Below are positions 40,304 through 49,481 of a stretch of 64,000 bases of DNA, one piece after another. The stretch is from Nonomuraea wenchangensis (GTDB lineage Bacteria; Actinomycetota; Actinomycetes; Streptosporangiales; Streptosporangiaceae): assembly GCF_900111685.1 (NCBI RefSeq), contig NZ_FOHX01000011.1, positions 62,001 to 126,000 on the forward strand, read 5' to 3'. Below the pieces are notes generated by a model, which worked only from the letters and a program-made list of their open reading frames with translations, had not been told where the DNA came from and ran no database searches. Numbering within the stretch: position 1 is the first letter of the stretch; each line of letters starts with the position of its first letter. The translations under genes were made by a program, and so were the position numbers.

Positions 40304-43257
40304 CGCGTCGGTCCGCAGGTGTGCTGCGTACTCGCTTGGGCGAGGAGTTCGGCGAGGTGGAGCGGGCGGCTGCCGTTTCCGGTGTGTTCGAGCTGGGTGC
40401 GGCAGCTGAAGCCGTCGGCCAGGACGAGCGTGCCCGGCTCGCTCTGGCGGATGGCGGGCAGCAGCTCGTGCTCGGCGCAGGCGAGCGAGGTGCGCAGGTG
40501 TCCGGCGGTGAAGCCGAAGTCGCCGGCCAGGCCGCAGCAGCCGCCGACGGTCTTGAGCTGGACTCCGGCCTGCTGGAGCAGCCGCTGATCGGCCTCGTAG
40601 CCGAGTACGGCGTGCTGGTGGCAGTGCGGCTGGGCGACGGCGGCGCGGCCCACGTGCGGCGGTCGCCAGCCGTCGGTGCCGGTGAGCAGCTCGGCGAGGG
40701 TCTTCGTCTGCTCGGCCAGCCGGGTGACGTCCTGGTCGCCGGGCAGCAGGTTGGCGGCGTCGTCACGGAAGACGGCGGTGCAGCTCGGCTCCAGCCCGAC
40801 GATCGGGATGCCGCTCCTGAGCAGGGGCGCGAGCGTGTCCAGGGTCCGGCGCAGCACGCGGCGGGCGACGCCGAGCTGCCCGGTGGAGATCCAGGCCAGC
40901 CCGCAGCACAGGGTGCGCGGCGGCACGATCACCCGGTATCCGGCGGCTTCGAGCACGGTGACGGCCGCGGCCGCGATGCGCGGGGCCAGGTTGTCGGTGA
41001 AGGTGTCGGGCCACAGCAGCACGTCGCCGCGTTCGCCGGTGCCGCGCGGCCCCCGGCGGCGGTAGGCGTCGCTGAAGCGGATCCCCGCGAAGGACGGCAG
41101 GGGCCGCGCCGGCTCGATCCCGCCCAGCCGCTTGACCAGCTGGGACAGGCCGGGCGTGTGGGTCAGGACGTTGACCAGGCCGGGCGCGAACGAGGCCAGC
41201 CGGGCCCACACCGGCAGCCAGCCCATGCTGTAGTGGGCGGCGGGCCGGAGCCGGCCCGCGTAGTGGTGGGCGAGGAACTCTGCCTTGTACGTGGCCATGT
41301 CCACCTCCACCGGGCAGTCGCGCTTGCAGCCCTTGCAGGCCAGGCAGAGGTCGAGGGCGTCGTGGACGGCGGTGGAGCGCCAGCCGTCGGTGACGGTGGA
41401 GTCGCGGTGGCCGTTCAGCATCTCGAACAGCAGCCGGGCGCGGCCCCGGGTGGAGTGCTCCTCCTCGCCGGTGGCCCGGTAGGAGGGGCACATGACGCCG
41501 CCCTGGTGGCTGCGGCACTGGCCGACGCCGACGCAGCGCATCACGGCCCGCTGGAAGCTGCCCTGGTCGTGGGGGTAGCCGAACTCGGTCTCGGGCTCGG
41601 CGGGCGTCCACGCGCTGCCCAGCCGCAGGTCCGTGGTGATCGCGTTCGGCGAGACGATCTTGCCGGGGTTCATCCGGTCGTCGGGGTCGAACACCGCCTT
41701 GACCTGCTGGAACGCGGCGACGACGGCCTCGCCGAACATCTTCGGCAGCAGCTCGGCCCGCGCCTGGCCGTCGCCGTGCTCGCCCGACAGCGAGCCGCCG
41801 TAGGAGACGGCCAGGTCGGAGGCCCGGTCGAGGAAGGCGCGGAAGGCCGCCACGCCGTCGGCGGTGAGCAGGTCGAACGGGATGCGGGTGTGCACGCACG
41901 CCTGGCCGAAGTGGCCGTACAGCGCGGCGTCGCCGTAGCCGAACTCGTCCAGCAGGCGGCGCAGGTCGCGCAGGTAGTCGCCAAGGCGCTCCGGAGGGAC
42001 GGCCGAGTCCTCCCAGCCGGGCCAGGTGTCGGCCATGCCGGGCCCGCGCGCGGTCGCGCCGAGGCCCGCCTCGCGCAGATCCCAGAGCTCCGACTCGGCC
42101 TCGGGGTCGTCGAAGAACGCCACGTCCGGGGCGTGCCCGTCGCGGCCGATGTCCGCCAGGAGGGCGTGCGCCCGCCGGTCGGCGTCCTCCTGGTCGTCGC
42201 CGGTGAACGACGCCATCAGCCAGGCGCCGCCCTCCGGCAGCCGGGTCACCGCCTTCCCGTGCATGTGCTTGCGCGTCTCGTAGCCGATGAGCTTGTCGTC
42301 GATGCCCTCCAGCTGGAGCGGCTGATGGGCGGCGATCGGCAGCACGGCGTCGCCGGCCGCCGCGATGTCGTGGTAGCCGAGCACGACCAGGCTCCGCGCG
42401 GCCGGTACGGGCACCAGCGCCAGCTCGGCGCGGAGCACGGTGACCAGCGTGCCCTCCGAGCCGACCAGCGCCCGTGCCACGTCGAACGGGCCGCCGGGCA
42501 GCAACTGGTCGAGGTTGTAGCCGGAGACCCGGCGCGGGATGTCGGGGTAGCGGCGGCGGATCTCGTCGGCGTGCTCGCTCATGATCTCGCGCAGCCCGCG
42601 CAGGATCTCGGCCGGCCGGCCCCCCTCGGCGGTGATCCGGGCGTACTCCTCGTCGCTCGTGGGGCCCACCCACATGCGTGTCCCGTCGTAGCAGAGGATC
42701 TCCAACCGGACGACGTTGTCGGCGGTCTTGCCGTAGAGCTGGGCGGTGGACCCGCACGAGTTGTTGCCGATCATGCCGCCGATCGTGCAGTGGGAGTGCG
42801 TGGACGGGCGCGGGCCGAACATCAGGCCGGTCGGCTTGAGCTGCCTGTTGAGGTCGTCCAGCACGATGCCGGGCTCCACAACGCAGGTGCGCGCCCGCTC
42901 GTCCACGGAGACCAGCCGGTGGCAGAACTTCGACCAGTCGATGATCACGGCGGTGTTGCAGGTCTGGCCGGCCAGGCTGGTCCCGCCGCCGCGCGAGGTG
43001 ATCGGCGCCCCGTGCTCGCGGCAGACCGCCACCGCGGCGACCGCGGCCTCCACCGTACGCGGCAGGACGACGCCGAGCGGCACCTGCCGGTAGTTGGAGG
43101 CGTCGGTGGAGTAGGCGCCCCGGCTGCCGGGGTCGAAGCGGACCTCGCCGTCGACCTCGGCGGCGAGGTCCCGTTCCAGGTCGCGTACCCGCACGTAGGG
43201 CTGCGCGCGCCGGAGAGCGGGCGTGGGAAGCGTGGCAGGACGGGTCATCACCTTCAC
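40300..43257 (-). CDS. FAD-linked and Fe-S oxidoreductase (D-2-hydroxyacid dehydrogenase-like)
   Basis: A 985-residue fusion. The N-terminal half is a GlcD/VAO-type FAD-binding domain (PITSRGGGTSLAGQ phosphate loop near residue 80; IGGMIGNNSCGS). The C-terminal part has two 4Fe-4S motifs: CVGVGQCRSHQGGVMCPSYRATG (in parts) and CLACKGCKRDCP. It ends with a CCG domain (two CCG pairs: LCCGLAWIS and GGCCGLAGD). This is the layout of quinone-linked D-lactate/D-2-hydroxyglutarate-type dehydrogenases that merge GlcD, GlcE and GlcF functions. Substrate is an unknown 2-hydroxyacid. It overlaps the ThDP gene upstream and the SDR downstream, 4 nt each. Confidence 0.92.
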   Translation of the reverse strand: MKVMTRPATLPTPALRRAQPYVRVRDLERDLAAEVDGEVRFDPGSRGAYSTDASNYRQVPLGVVLPRTVEAAVAAVAVCREHGAPITSRGGGTSLAGQTCNTAVIIDWSKFCHRLVSVDERARTCVVEPGIVLDDLNRQLKPTGLMFGPRPSTHSHCTIGGMIGNNSCGSTAQLYGKTADNVVRLEILCYDGTRMWVGPTSDEEYARITAEGGRPAEILRGLREIMSEHADEIRRRYPDIPRRVSGYNLDQLLPGGPFDVARALVGSEGTLVTVLRAELALVPVPAARSLVVLGYHDIAAAGDAVLPIAAHQPLQLEGIDDKLIGYETRKHMHGKAVTRLPEGGAWLMASFTGDDQEDADRRAHALLADIGRDGHAPDVAFFDDPEAESELWDLREAGLGATARGPGMADTWPGWEDSAVPPERLGDYLRDLRRLLDEFGYGDAALYGHFGQACVHTRIPFDLLTADGVAAFRAFLDRASDLAVSYGGSLSGEHGDGQARAELLPKMFGEAVVAAFQQVKAVFDPDDRMNPGKIVSPNAITTDLRLGSAWTPAEPETEFGYPHDQGSFQRAVMRCVGVGQCRSHQGGVMCPSYRATGEEEHSTRGRARLLFEMLNGHRDSTVTDGWRSTAVHDALDLCLACKGCKRDCPVEVDMATYKAEFLAHHYAGRLRPAAHYSMGWLPVWARLASFAPGLVNVLTHTPGLSQLVKRLGGIEPARPLPSFAGIRFSDAYRRRGPRGTGERGDVLLWPDTFTDNLAPRIAAAAVTVLEAAGYRVIVPPRTLCCGLAWISTGQLGVARRVLRRTLDTLAPLLRSGIPIVGLEPSCTAVFRDDAANLLPGDQDVTRLAEQTKTLAELLTGTDGWRPPHVGRAAVAQPHCHQHAVLGYEADQRLLQQAGVQLKTVGGCCGLAGDFGFTAGHLRTSLACAEHELLPAIRQSEPGTLVLADGFSCRTQLEHTGNGSRPLHLAELLAQASTQHTCGPTR

Positions 43258-45020
43258 CGGCCCATCTGGGAGATCTTGTCCTTGAACAGGGTGGTCGCGA
43301 TCGACGCCTTGTGCGGCTGGCCCTTCAGGAACGCCTCGGCGAACTTCTTCGCCTGCTCGTACGTCACCTTGCCCGGCATCGGCGGCTCGTCGGGGTTGAC
43401 GTCGGCGTCGACCAGCGCCGGGCCGTCGTGCGCGAGCGCCTCCCGTACGGCCTCGGGGAGGTCACGGGGGTCGCTCACCTTGCGGCCGTAGCCGCCGCAG
43501 GAGCGGGCCCAGGCGGAGAAGTCGGCGGCCGGCTCGGCGAAGCGCACGCCGTGCTCGGGGTAGCCGAGCACCATCTGCTCCCAGAGGATCTGGCCCAGCG
43601 CGTTGTTGTTGTTGACGATCACCTTGATCGGCAGGCGGTGCTGGGCGGCGGTCAGGAACTCGGCCATCAGCATCGCGAACCCGCCGTCCCCGACGAACGC
43701 GATCACCTGCCGGCCGGGGAAGGCGTGCTGCATGGAGACCGCGTACGGCAGGCCGGGCGCCATGGTGGCCAGGTTGCCCGACAGGTAGAAGCCGCGCTCG
43801 CCGCGGATGGTCCAGTGCCGGGCCGCCCAGGTGGCGATGGTGCCAGAATCGCAGGTCAGGATCGCGTCGTCGTCGGCGACCTCGTCGACGCAGGCCATGA
43901 GGTACTGCGGGGCGATCGGATGACGGTCGGACGAGCGCAGGGCGGCCATGTCGGCGCGCCAGCGCTCCATCGCCTTGGCGTACTTGGCCAGGTGACCGCG
44001 GTCGCCGTTCCGCTCCAGCAGCGGCAGGAGCGCGGCGAGTCCCTGCTTGGCGTCGCCGATCATCGGCACCTCGGTCGGCATGCGCACGCCCGCCCGGACC
44101 GGGTCGGCCTCCAGCTGCACCACGCGGGCCTGGCCCGGCTCCGGCAGGTGCTTCGTGTAGGGAAAGTTGGTGCCGATCATGAACAGCGTGTCGCAGTCCT
44201 CGACCAGCTCCTCGCCCGGCCGGGTGCCGAGCAGGCCGATGCCGCCCACGGCGAAGGGCGAGTCGTCGGGGATGACGGCCTTGCCGGGCAGAGTCTTGAT
44301 CACCGGCGCGCCCAGCACGTCGGCCACCGCCAGCACCTCGCGCCGGGCGTGCAGGGCGCCGGCGCCGGCCAGGATCGCCGGCCGCGTGGCGGCGTTCAGC
44401 ACCGACGCCGCCGCCTCCAGGTCCTCCTGCCGGGGAACGCCGGGGGCGCTCAGATAGATCGGCGCGGTGGCCGGCGGGCGGGCCGGCGCGACCCCGGGAT
44501 AGGGGTCCTCGTGGGCGGGGGCGACCTGGACGTCGTTGGGGATGGTCAGGTGCGCCACCCCGCGCCGGGCGTACGCGGCCCTGATCGCGAGATCGACGAC
44601 GCCGGGCAGCTGCGCGGGGTTGTCGACCAGGAGGTTGTACTCCGTGACGTCCTCGTACAGCCGGTCCAGGTGGACCTCCTGCTGGTAGCCGGTGCCGAGC
44701 ACGCTCGTCTCCTGCATGCCGGTGATGGCCAGGACCGGCTGGTGGTCCAGCTTGGCGTCGTACAGGCCGTTGAGCAGGTGGATGCCGCCCGGCCCCGAGG
44801 TGGCCAGGCACACCCCGATCCGCCCGGTGGCCTTGGCGTGCGCGGTGGCCATGAACGCCGCCGCCTCCTCGTGGTGCACCAGCAGGAAACGGACGTCGTC
44901 ACGGTGGCGGCGAAGGCCCTCCATGATGCCGTTGATCCCGTCGCCCGGCAGGCCGAACACGGTGTCCACACCCCAGGCGACCAGCCGTTCTATGAGCGAT
45001 TCTGCGACGATACGGGTCAT
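43254..45020 (-). CDS. ThDP-dependent enzyme, pyruvate oxidase/acetolactate synthase-like
   Basis: A 588-residue thiamine-diphosphate enzyme. The activating glutamate lies in VHHEEAAAFMA (residue ~51) and ThDP is bound by FVGDGGFAMLMAE...VIVNNNN (GDG-N motif, ~445-475). The central domain has a FAD or ADP-fold segment (GTNFPYTKHLPEP). LWEQMVLGYPEHGVRFAEP resembles pyruvate oxidase and PoxB-like proteins more than ALS. It would decarboxylate a 2-keto acid, fitting the neighbouring 2-hydroxyacid dehydrogenase that could supply it. Start ATG 45020; an upstream in-frame extension overlaps the GH15 gene and is rejected. Confidence 0.9.
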   Translation of the reverse strand: MTRIVAESLIERLVAWGVDTVFGLPGDGINGIMEGLRRHRDDVRFLLVHHEEAAAFMATAHAKATGRIGVCLATSGPGGIHLLNGLYDAKLDHQPVLAITGMQETSVLGTGYQQEVHLDRLYEDVTEYNLLVDNPAQLPGVVDLAIRAAYARRGVAHLTIPNDVQVAPAHEDPYPGVAPARPPATAPIYLSAPGVPRQEDLEAAASVLNAATRPAILAGAGALHARREVLAVADVLGAPVIKTLPGKAVIPDDSPFAVGGIGLLGTRPGEELVEDCDTLFMIGTNFPYTKHLPEPGQARVVQLEADPVRAGVRMPTEVPMIGDAKQGLAALLPLLERNGDRGHLAKYAKAMERWRADMAALRSSDRHPIAPQYLMACVDEVADDDAILTCDSGTIATWAARHWTIRGERGFYLSGNLATMAPGLPYAVSMQHAFPGRQVIAFVGDGGFAMLMAEFLTAAQHRLPIKVIVNNNNALGQILWEQMVLGYPEHGVRFAEPAADFSAWARSCGGYGRKVSDPRDLPEAVREALAHDGPALVDADVNPDEPPMPGKVTYEQAKKFAEAFLKGQPHKASIATTLFKDKISQMGR

Positions 45021-45078
45021 GCCCGGCGTCCTGCCCGGCCTGCTGGAGCGGAATGCTGACGAATACGGAAAGTGTTCG

Positions 45079-46854
45079 TCAGTCCGGGGCCAGGGCGGCG
45101 GCGGTGTTGATGACGGACACGTGGCTGTACGCCTGCGGGAAGTTGCCGGCCTGCCGGTGGCGGGCGGTGTCGTACTCCTCCGAGAGCAGCCCGACGTCGT
45201 TGCGCAGGCCGAGCAGCCGGTCGAACAGCTCACGCGCCTCCCGGCGGCGGCCCAGCATCGCCAGCGCGTCCGCCAGCCAGAACGAGCAGGCCAGGAACGT
45301 GCCCTCGCGGCCGGGCAGCCCGTCCACACCCTCCTGCTCGGGCCGGTAGCGCAGCACGAAACCGTCCTCCATCAGCTCGCGCCGGATCGCGTCCACGGTC
45401 CCGGCCACGCGCGGGTCGTCCGCCGGCAGGAAACCGAGGCGCGGGATGAGCAGCAGCGCGGCGTCCAGCCCGGTCGAGCCGTAGTACTGGGTGAAGGTGT
45501 TGCGGTCGGCGTCGTAGCCGCGCGCGCACACCTCTTCGTGGATCTCCGCGCGCAGCGCCCGCCACCGGTCCACCGGCCCGCCCAGCCCGTACGTCTCCAC
45601 CGCCCTGATCATCCGGTCGGCGGCCACCCAGGTGAGGATCTTGGAGTGGGTGAACTGCCGGCGCGGGCCGCGCGTCTCCCACACCCCGTTGTCGGGCCGC
45701 CGCCAGGCGCCTTCGAGATAGTCCATGATGCTCCGCTGCAGGTCCCACGCCTCCTCCTCCACCGCGAGACCCGACCGCCTGGCGAGGTGCAGGCATTCGA
45801 GGGTCTCGCCGTAGACGTCGAGCTGGAACTGACCGGAGGCGGCGTTGCCGACGACGACCGGGGACGAGCCGTCGAAGCCGGGCAGCCAGTCCACCGTCCA
45901 CTCGGGGATGCGCCGGGCTCCGTCGACGGTGTACATGATCTGCATGTCGGCCGGGTGACCGGCGACGGCGCGCAGCAGCCAGTCCCGCCAGGCGCGGGCC
46001 TCGGCGTCGTAACCGGCCGACATGAGCGCCTGGAGGGTGAACGTGGCGTCGCGCAGCCAGCAGTAGCGGTAGTCCCAGTTGCGGGAGCCGCCGAGCTGCT
46101 CGGGCAGGGAGGTGGTCGGGGCGGCGACGATCCCCCCGGTCGGCTCGTACGTGAGGGCCTTCAGCACCAGCAGGCTGTCGCGTACGGCGGAGCCGTCGGC
46201 GCTCCGGTGGTCGCACCGGCTGATCCAGTCGCGCCACATGTGCACGGTCGCGTCCAGGGACTCCCGCGCGTCCACGGCGTGCGGTCGCCGCAGCCACGAG
46301 TGCTGCCAGGTCAGCACGAACGCCGCCCGGTCGCCCGGCCCCACCGTGAACTCGGCCGTGGTGAGCCGGCCGTTCCCCTCCTGGCGCAGCGGGACGGGGG
46401 CGCGCAGCCAGGCGGCGTCGGGCCCGGCCACGGCGGCCAGGAGGCCGTGCTCGTGGCGCAGCCAGGGCTCGTCACGCCCGTAGTCGAAGCGGAGCGTCAT
46501 CTCCATGCGCATCTCGACCCGGCCGCGTACGCCCTCGACGATGCGGACCACGTCGGGCGCCTGGCGGCGCGGCGGCATGAAGTCCAGGACCCGCACCGCG
46601 CCGCCGTCGCACTCCCACGTGCTCTCCAGGATCAGCGTGCCGTCCAGGTAGCGGCGGGAGGAGCAGGGGCCGCCGCCGGCCGGGGCCAGCAGCCACCGGC
46701 CCGCGTCGGGATCGGCGAGCAGGGCGGCGAAACAGGCGGGGGAGTCGAAGCGCGGCAGGCACAACCAGTCGACCGAACCGTCCCTGCCGACCAGGGCGGC
46801 GGTCTGCATGTCCCCGATGAGGGCGTAGTCCTCGATCCTCCGCATCCCCGTCAC
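45079..46854 (-). CDS. Glycoside hydrolase family 15 (glucoamylase/trehalase-like)
   Basis: A 591-residue cytoplasmic GH15 protein. The start RIEDYALIGDMQTAALVGRDGSVDWLCLPRFDS (in parts) is the N-terminal beta-domain of bacterial GH15 enzymes. The (alpha/alpha)6 barrel begins at SRNWDYRYCWLRDATFTL, and catalytic glutamate candidates are in NGVWETRGPRR (general acid) and LLSEEYD (base, with NFPQAYSHV following). These enzymes include mycobacterial-type trehalases. No signal peptide is present, so it acts on intracellular trehalose or alpha-glucans. It is 42 bp downstream of the enolase-superfamily gene. Trehalase versus glucoamylase cannot be settled here. Confidence 0.9.
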   Translation of the reverse strand: MTGMRRIEDYALIGDMQTAALVGRDGSVDWLCLPRFDSPACFAALLADPDAGRWLLAPAGGGPCSSRRYLDGTLILESTWECDGGAVRVLDFMPPRRQAPDVVRIVEGVRGRVEMRMEMTLRFDYGRDEPWLRHEHGLLAAVAGPDAAWLRAPVPLRQEGNGRLTTAEFTVGPGDRAAFVLTWQHSWLRRPHAVDARESLDATVHMWRDWISRCDHRSADGSAVRDSLLVLKALTYEPTGGIVAAPTTSLPEQLGGSRNWDYRYCWLRDATFTLQALMSAGYDAEARAWRDWLLRAVAGHPADMQIMYTVDGARRIPEWTVDWLPGFDGSSPVVVGNAASGQFQLDVYGETLECLHLARRSGLAVEEEAWDLQRSIMDYLEGAWRRPDNGVWETRGPRRQFTHSKILTWVAADRMIRAVETYGLGGPVDRWRALRAEIHEEVCARGYDADRNTFTQYYGSTGLDAALLLIPRLGFLPADDPRVAGTVDAIRRELMEDGFVLRYRPEQEGVDGLPGREGTFLACSFWLADALAMLGRRREARELFDRLLGLRNDVGLLSEEYDTARHRQAGNFPQAYSHVSVINTAAALAPD

Positions 46855-46895
46855 CTCCAGTCATCTCCCCGTCACCTCCAGGTCTCAGGCGGCTC

Positions 46896-47993
46896 TCAAG
46901 CAGTGCGGTACGGCCGCGCCGCGTCGGCGCGCAGGGTCAGGCCGTGCCCCGGTTCCCCCGTGGCCGGGGCGGCCAGCCCGCCGCTGGGATCGGCGGCCCC
47001 GTCGAACAGCTCGGCCTCGATGCGCTGATGGTCGTGGAACCACTCGATGTGCCGCAGGTTCGGCGTCGCGGCGGCGGCCGGCAGGTGCAGGTTCGGCGCG
47101 CAGTGCGCGGAGACCTCCAGGTTGTGCCCAGCCGCGATCGCGCAGGCGGCGAACCAGCCGGTGTAGCCGCCGCAGCGGGTCGCGTCCGCCTGGAGGCAGT
47201 CCACCGCCTCCGCCTGGCACATCCGGGTGAAGTACGCCGGGTCGCCGCCGTACTCGCCCGCGGCCACGTCGGCGCCGATCCGCTGCCGGACCTGCCGCAG
47301 GCCGGCCAGGTCGTCGGAGGAGACCGGCTCCTCGAACCAGCGCACGTCGTGCTCGCGCATCCGCTCGGCCTGCCGGACGGCCTGCTTGGCGGTGTAGCCG
47401 CCGTTGGCGTCGACGTACAGCTCGGCGTCGTCGCCGATGACCCGACGGGCCAGCGCGACCCGGCGCAGGTCCCGGGCGGCCCTGGTGCCCGACGACTCAC
47501 CGATCTTGATCTTGACGCGGCCGATGCCCAGCTCGTGGACCCAGTGGGTGAGCTGCGCGGCGGTCACGGCGTCGTCGTAGGTGGTGAAGCCGCCCGACCC
47601 GTACAGCGGGACCCGTTCGCGGGCCGGCCCGAACAGTCCGGCCAGCGACGTCCCCAGCAGCCGCGCCTTGAGATCCCACAGAGCGACGTCGAGGGCGGAG
47701 ACGGCGTACCCGGCGAGGCCGGGCCGTCCGGCGTTGCGCACCTGGCGGACCAGGGCGTCCCAGATCGCCGGGATCGCCAGCGCGTCCCTGCCCTCGACCA
47801 CCGCGGCCAGCGCCTCGCCGACGAACCCGGCCGCCGCGGCGGGCGCGTACGTCCAGCCCGTCCCCGTCATGCCCTCGGCACGGACCATGGTGACGACCAG
47901 CGTCGTGGCGTCCCAGGCGAGCGTGCCGTCCCCTTCGGGCCGGTCGGTCGGCACGCGGTAGGCCGCGGCGGTCACCTGCTCGATCCTGCTCAT
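46896..47993 (-). CDS. Enolase-superfamily (mandelate racemase-like) sugar-acid dehydratase or racemase
   Basis: A 365-residue TIM-barrel enzyme. Metal ligands are D, E and E in YVDANGGYT, WFEEPVSSDD and AAGEYGGD; the base pair K-x-K is in GRVKIKIGES and the histidine is in LEVSAHCAPNLHLP. The ELYVDANGG and KIK pattern fits the mandelate racemase subgroup, acting on sugar acids or related hydroxy acids by alpha-proton abstraction. ATG 47993 (MSRIEQVTAAAYRVP) is preferred to a longer reading. It probably opens the leftward operon with GH15, ThDP enzyme, FAD/Fe-S dehydrogenase and SDR. Confidence 0.9.
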   Translation of the reverse strand: MSRIEQVTAAAYRVPTDRPEGDGTLAWDATTLVVTMVRAEGMTGTGWTYAPAAAAGFVGEALAAVVEGRDALAIPAIWDALVRQVRNAGRPGLAGYAVSALDVALWDLKARLLGTSLAGLFGPARERVPLYGSGGFTTYDDAVTAAQLTHWVHELGIGRVKIKIGESSGTRAARDLRRVALARRVIGDDAELYVDANGGYTAKQAVRQAERMREHDVRWFEEPVSSDDLAGLRQVRQRIGADVAAGEYGGDPAYFTRMCQAEAVDCLQADATRCGGYTGWFAACAIAAGHNLEVSAHCAPNLHLPAAAATPNLRHIEWFHDHQRIEAELFDGAADPSGGLAAPATGEPGHGLTLRADAARPYRTA

Positions 47994-48032
47994 GTGACGG
48001 GCTTCTACCCTGTCCGACCTCGGCAAACGAGG

Positions 48033-49427
48033 TCAGAAGACGGTGTCGAAGGCACCCCAGTTGTTGCCGATGGCGGCGCCGGTCCCCGACTTGAACCCGC
48101 CACTGCCGTTGCCGGCGTAAAGGTGAAGGTCCTTCGTCGCGGAGTTACGGACGATCACGTCGGCCTTCCCGTCACCGTTGAAGTCGCCCGGCGAGAAGAT
48201 GACGTCGAACGCACCCCAGTTGTTACCGATCTCATCACCGGTCCCCGCCTTGAACCCACCACTCCCGTTGCCCAGGTAAAGGTGCAGGTCCTTCGTCGCG
48301 GAGTTACGGACGATCACGTCGGCCTTCCCGTCGCCGTTGAAGTCACCGGGCGAGAAGATGGTGTCGAAGGCGCCCCAGTTGTTGCCGACCACATCGCCGG
48401 TCCCCGCCTTGAACCCACCACTCCCGTTCCCGAGGTAGAGGTGCAGGTCCTTGGTCGCGGAGTTACGGGCGATCACGTCCGACTTGCCGTCACCGTTGAA
48501 GTCGCCCGGCGAGAAGATGGTGTCGAAGGCGCCCCAGTTGTTACCGACCACGTCACCCGTCCCCGCCTTGAAACCCCCGCTGCCGTTACCGAGGTAGAGG
48601 TGCAGGTCCTTCGTCGCGGAGTTACGCGCGATCACATCCGCCTTCCCGTCGCCGCTGAAGTCGCCCGGCGAGAAGATGATGTCGAACGCACCCCAGTTGT
48701 TACCGACCACATCACCGGTCCCCGCCTTGAAACCCCCACTGCCGTTCCCGAGATACAGATGCAGGTCCTTCGTCGAGGCGTTACGCGCGATGACATCGGC
48801 CTTCCCGTCGCCGCTGAAGTCGGGCTTCGAAAGCGCGGCGGAGACGGTGTCCACGATGATCTGGGCGTCGGCGGCCTGGACCTGGTAGAGATCCGGATAG
48901 GCGGACACCTGGACCGCCTGGCACACCTCGCCGACCGGAGCCGTCTTCCATCTGTCGCCGGGGTAGAGCCTGATCATCTTGTCGAGGAAGGCGTTGGTGG
49001 CCCACGTCGGGTTGAGGCGCTGTGTGCGCGTTCCCCAGGAGGCGCGCTGCTGGAACAGGCCGAGGCTGTCGTGGTCGACCTCCTCGCTGATGTTCTGGAT
49101 GCTGGACTCCACGATGGTCGTGGCGATGGCGATCACCGCGGCCCGGGGGGCCAGGCCGCGGTCGCGCACGGCCTTGATCACCATCCGGGCGCAGGAGACC
49201 CGGTAGGCGGACATGTAGCCGCGCATCTTGGCCTTGAGCGTGCTGTTGAGCTGGGTGGCCAGAGCGGCGTCGGTCGAGGTGGTGCCGTTGGAGTCGCAGG
49301 CGGCGAGCTGGTAGGCGGCGTTGAGGCTCACGGTCGGCTCGGGTTCGGCCGCCATCGCCGGGTACGTGGATAAGCCGAGAGCGGTGATGACGGCCGCGGC
49401 CGTCGTGCCGAAAGGAGTTTTGCGCAT
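48033..49427 (-). CDS. Secreted protein: lysozyme-like domain plus five FG-GAP/VCBS repeats
   Basis: A 464-residue secreted protein. Signal peptide about residues 1-27 (PAMAAEPE). Domain of about 160 residues with the actinobacterial motif AIATTIVESSIQN...HDSLGLFQQRASWGT, seen in transglycosylase/lysozyme-like wall hydrolases (the glutamate of VESS is the likely acid). Then five 53-residue repeats (residues 203-464) with calcium-binding DFNGDGKADVIVRN and LGNGSGGFKAGTGD segments, forming part of a beta-propeller. The repeats are nearly identical in DNA to those of the next gene. Role: wall remodelling or lysis, with the propeller as a binding unit. Confidence 0.85.
   Translation of the reverse strand: MRKTPFGTTAAAVITALGLSTYPAMAAEPEPTVSLNAAYQLAACDSNGTTSTDAALATQLNSTLKAKMRGYMSAYRVSCARMVIKAVRDRGLAPRAAVIAIATTIVESSIQNISEEVDHDSLGLFQQRASWGTRTQRLNPTWATNAFLDKMIRLYPGDRWKTAPVGEVCQAVQVSAYPDLYQVQAADAQIIVDTVSAALSKPDFSGDGKADVIARNASTKDLHLYLGNGSGGFKAGTGDVVGNNWGAFDIIFSPGDFSGDGKADVIARNSATKDLHLYLGNGSGGFKAGTGDVVGNNWGAFDTIFSPGDFNGDGKSDVIARNSATKDLHLYLGNGSGGFKAGTGDVVGNNWGAFDTIFSPGDFNGDGKADVIVRNSATKDLHLYLGNGSGGFKAGTGDEIGNNWGAFDVIFSPGDFNGDGKADVIVRNSATKDLHLYAGNGSGGFKSGTGAAIGNNWGAFDTVF
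48036..48821 (-). repeat. Five tandem 159-bp FG-GAP repeats (copy 1)
   Basis: Five in-frame 53-codon units, the last shortened to 50 codons. Units differ at few positions (SA versus AS in RNSATKD, VVGNN versus EIGNN). The high DNA identity, including third positions, points to recent expansion or gene conversion. Confidence 0.9.
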
Positions 49428-49481
49428 GGGAGTCCTCCAAAGGGACCGGCGACGCGCGCCGGCCCCTGGTCGAAGTAAGGA

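Noticed and set aside
40321..43491. A 1056-codon open frame opposite the FAD/Fe-S oxidoreductase
   Set aside because: It is antisense to a gene with clear FAD and Fe-S motifs; its translation is low-complexity A/R/G/V-rich with no domain, the usual shadow frame in high-GC DNA.
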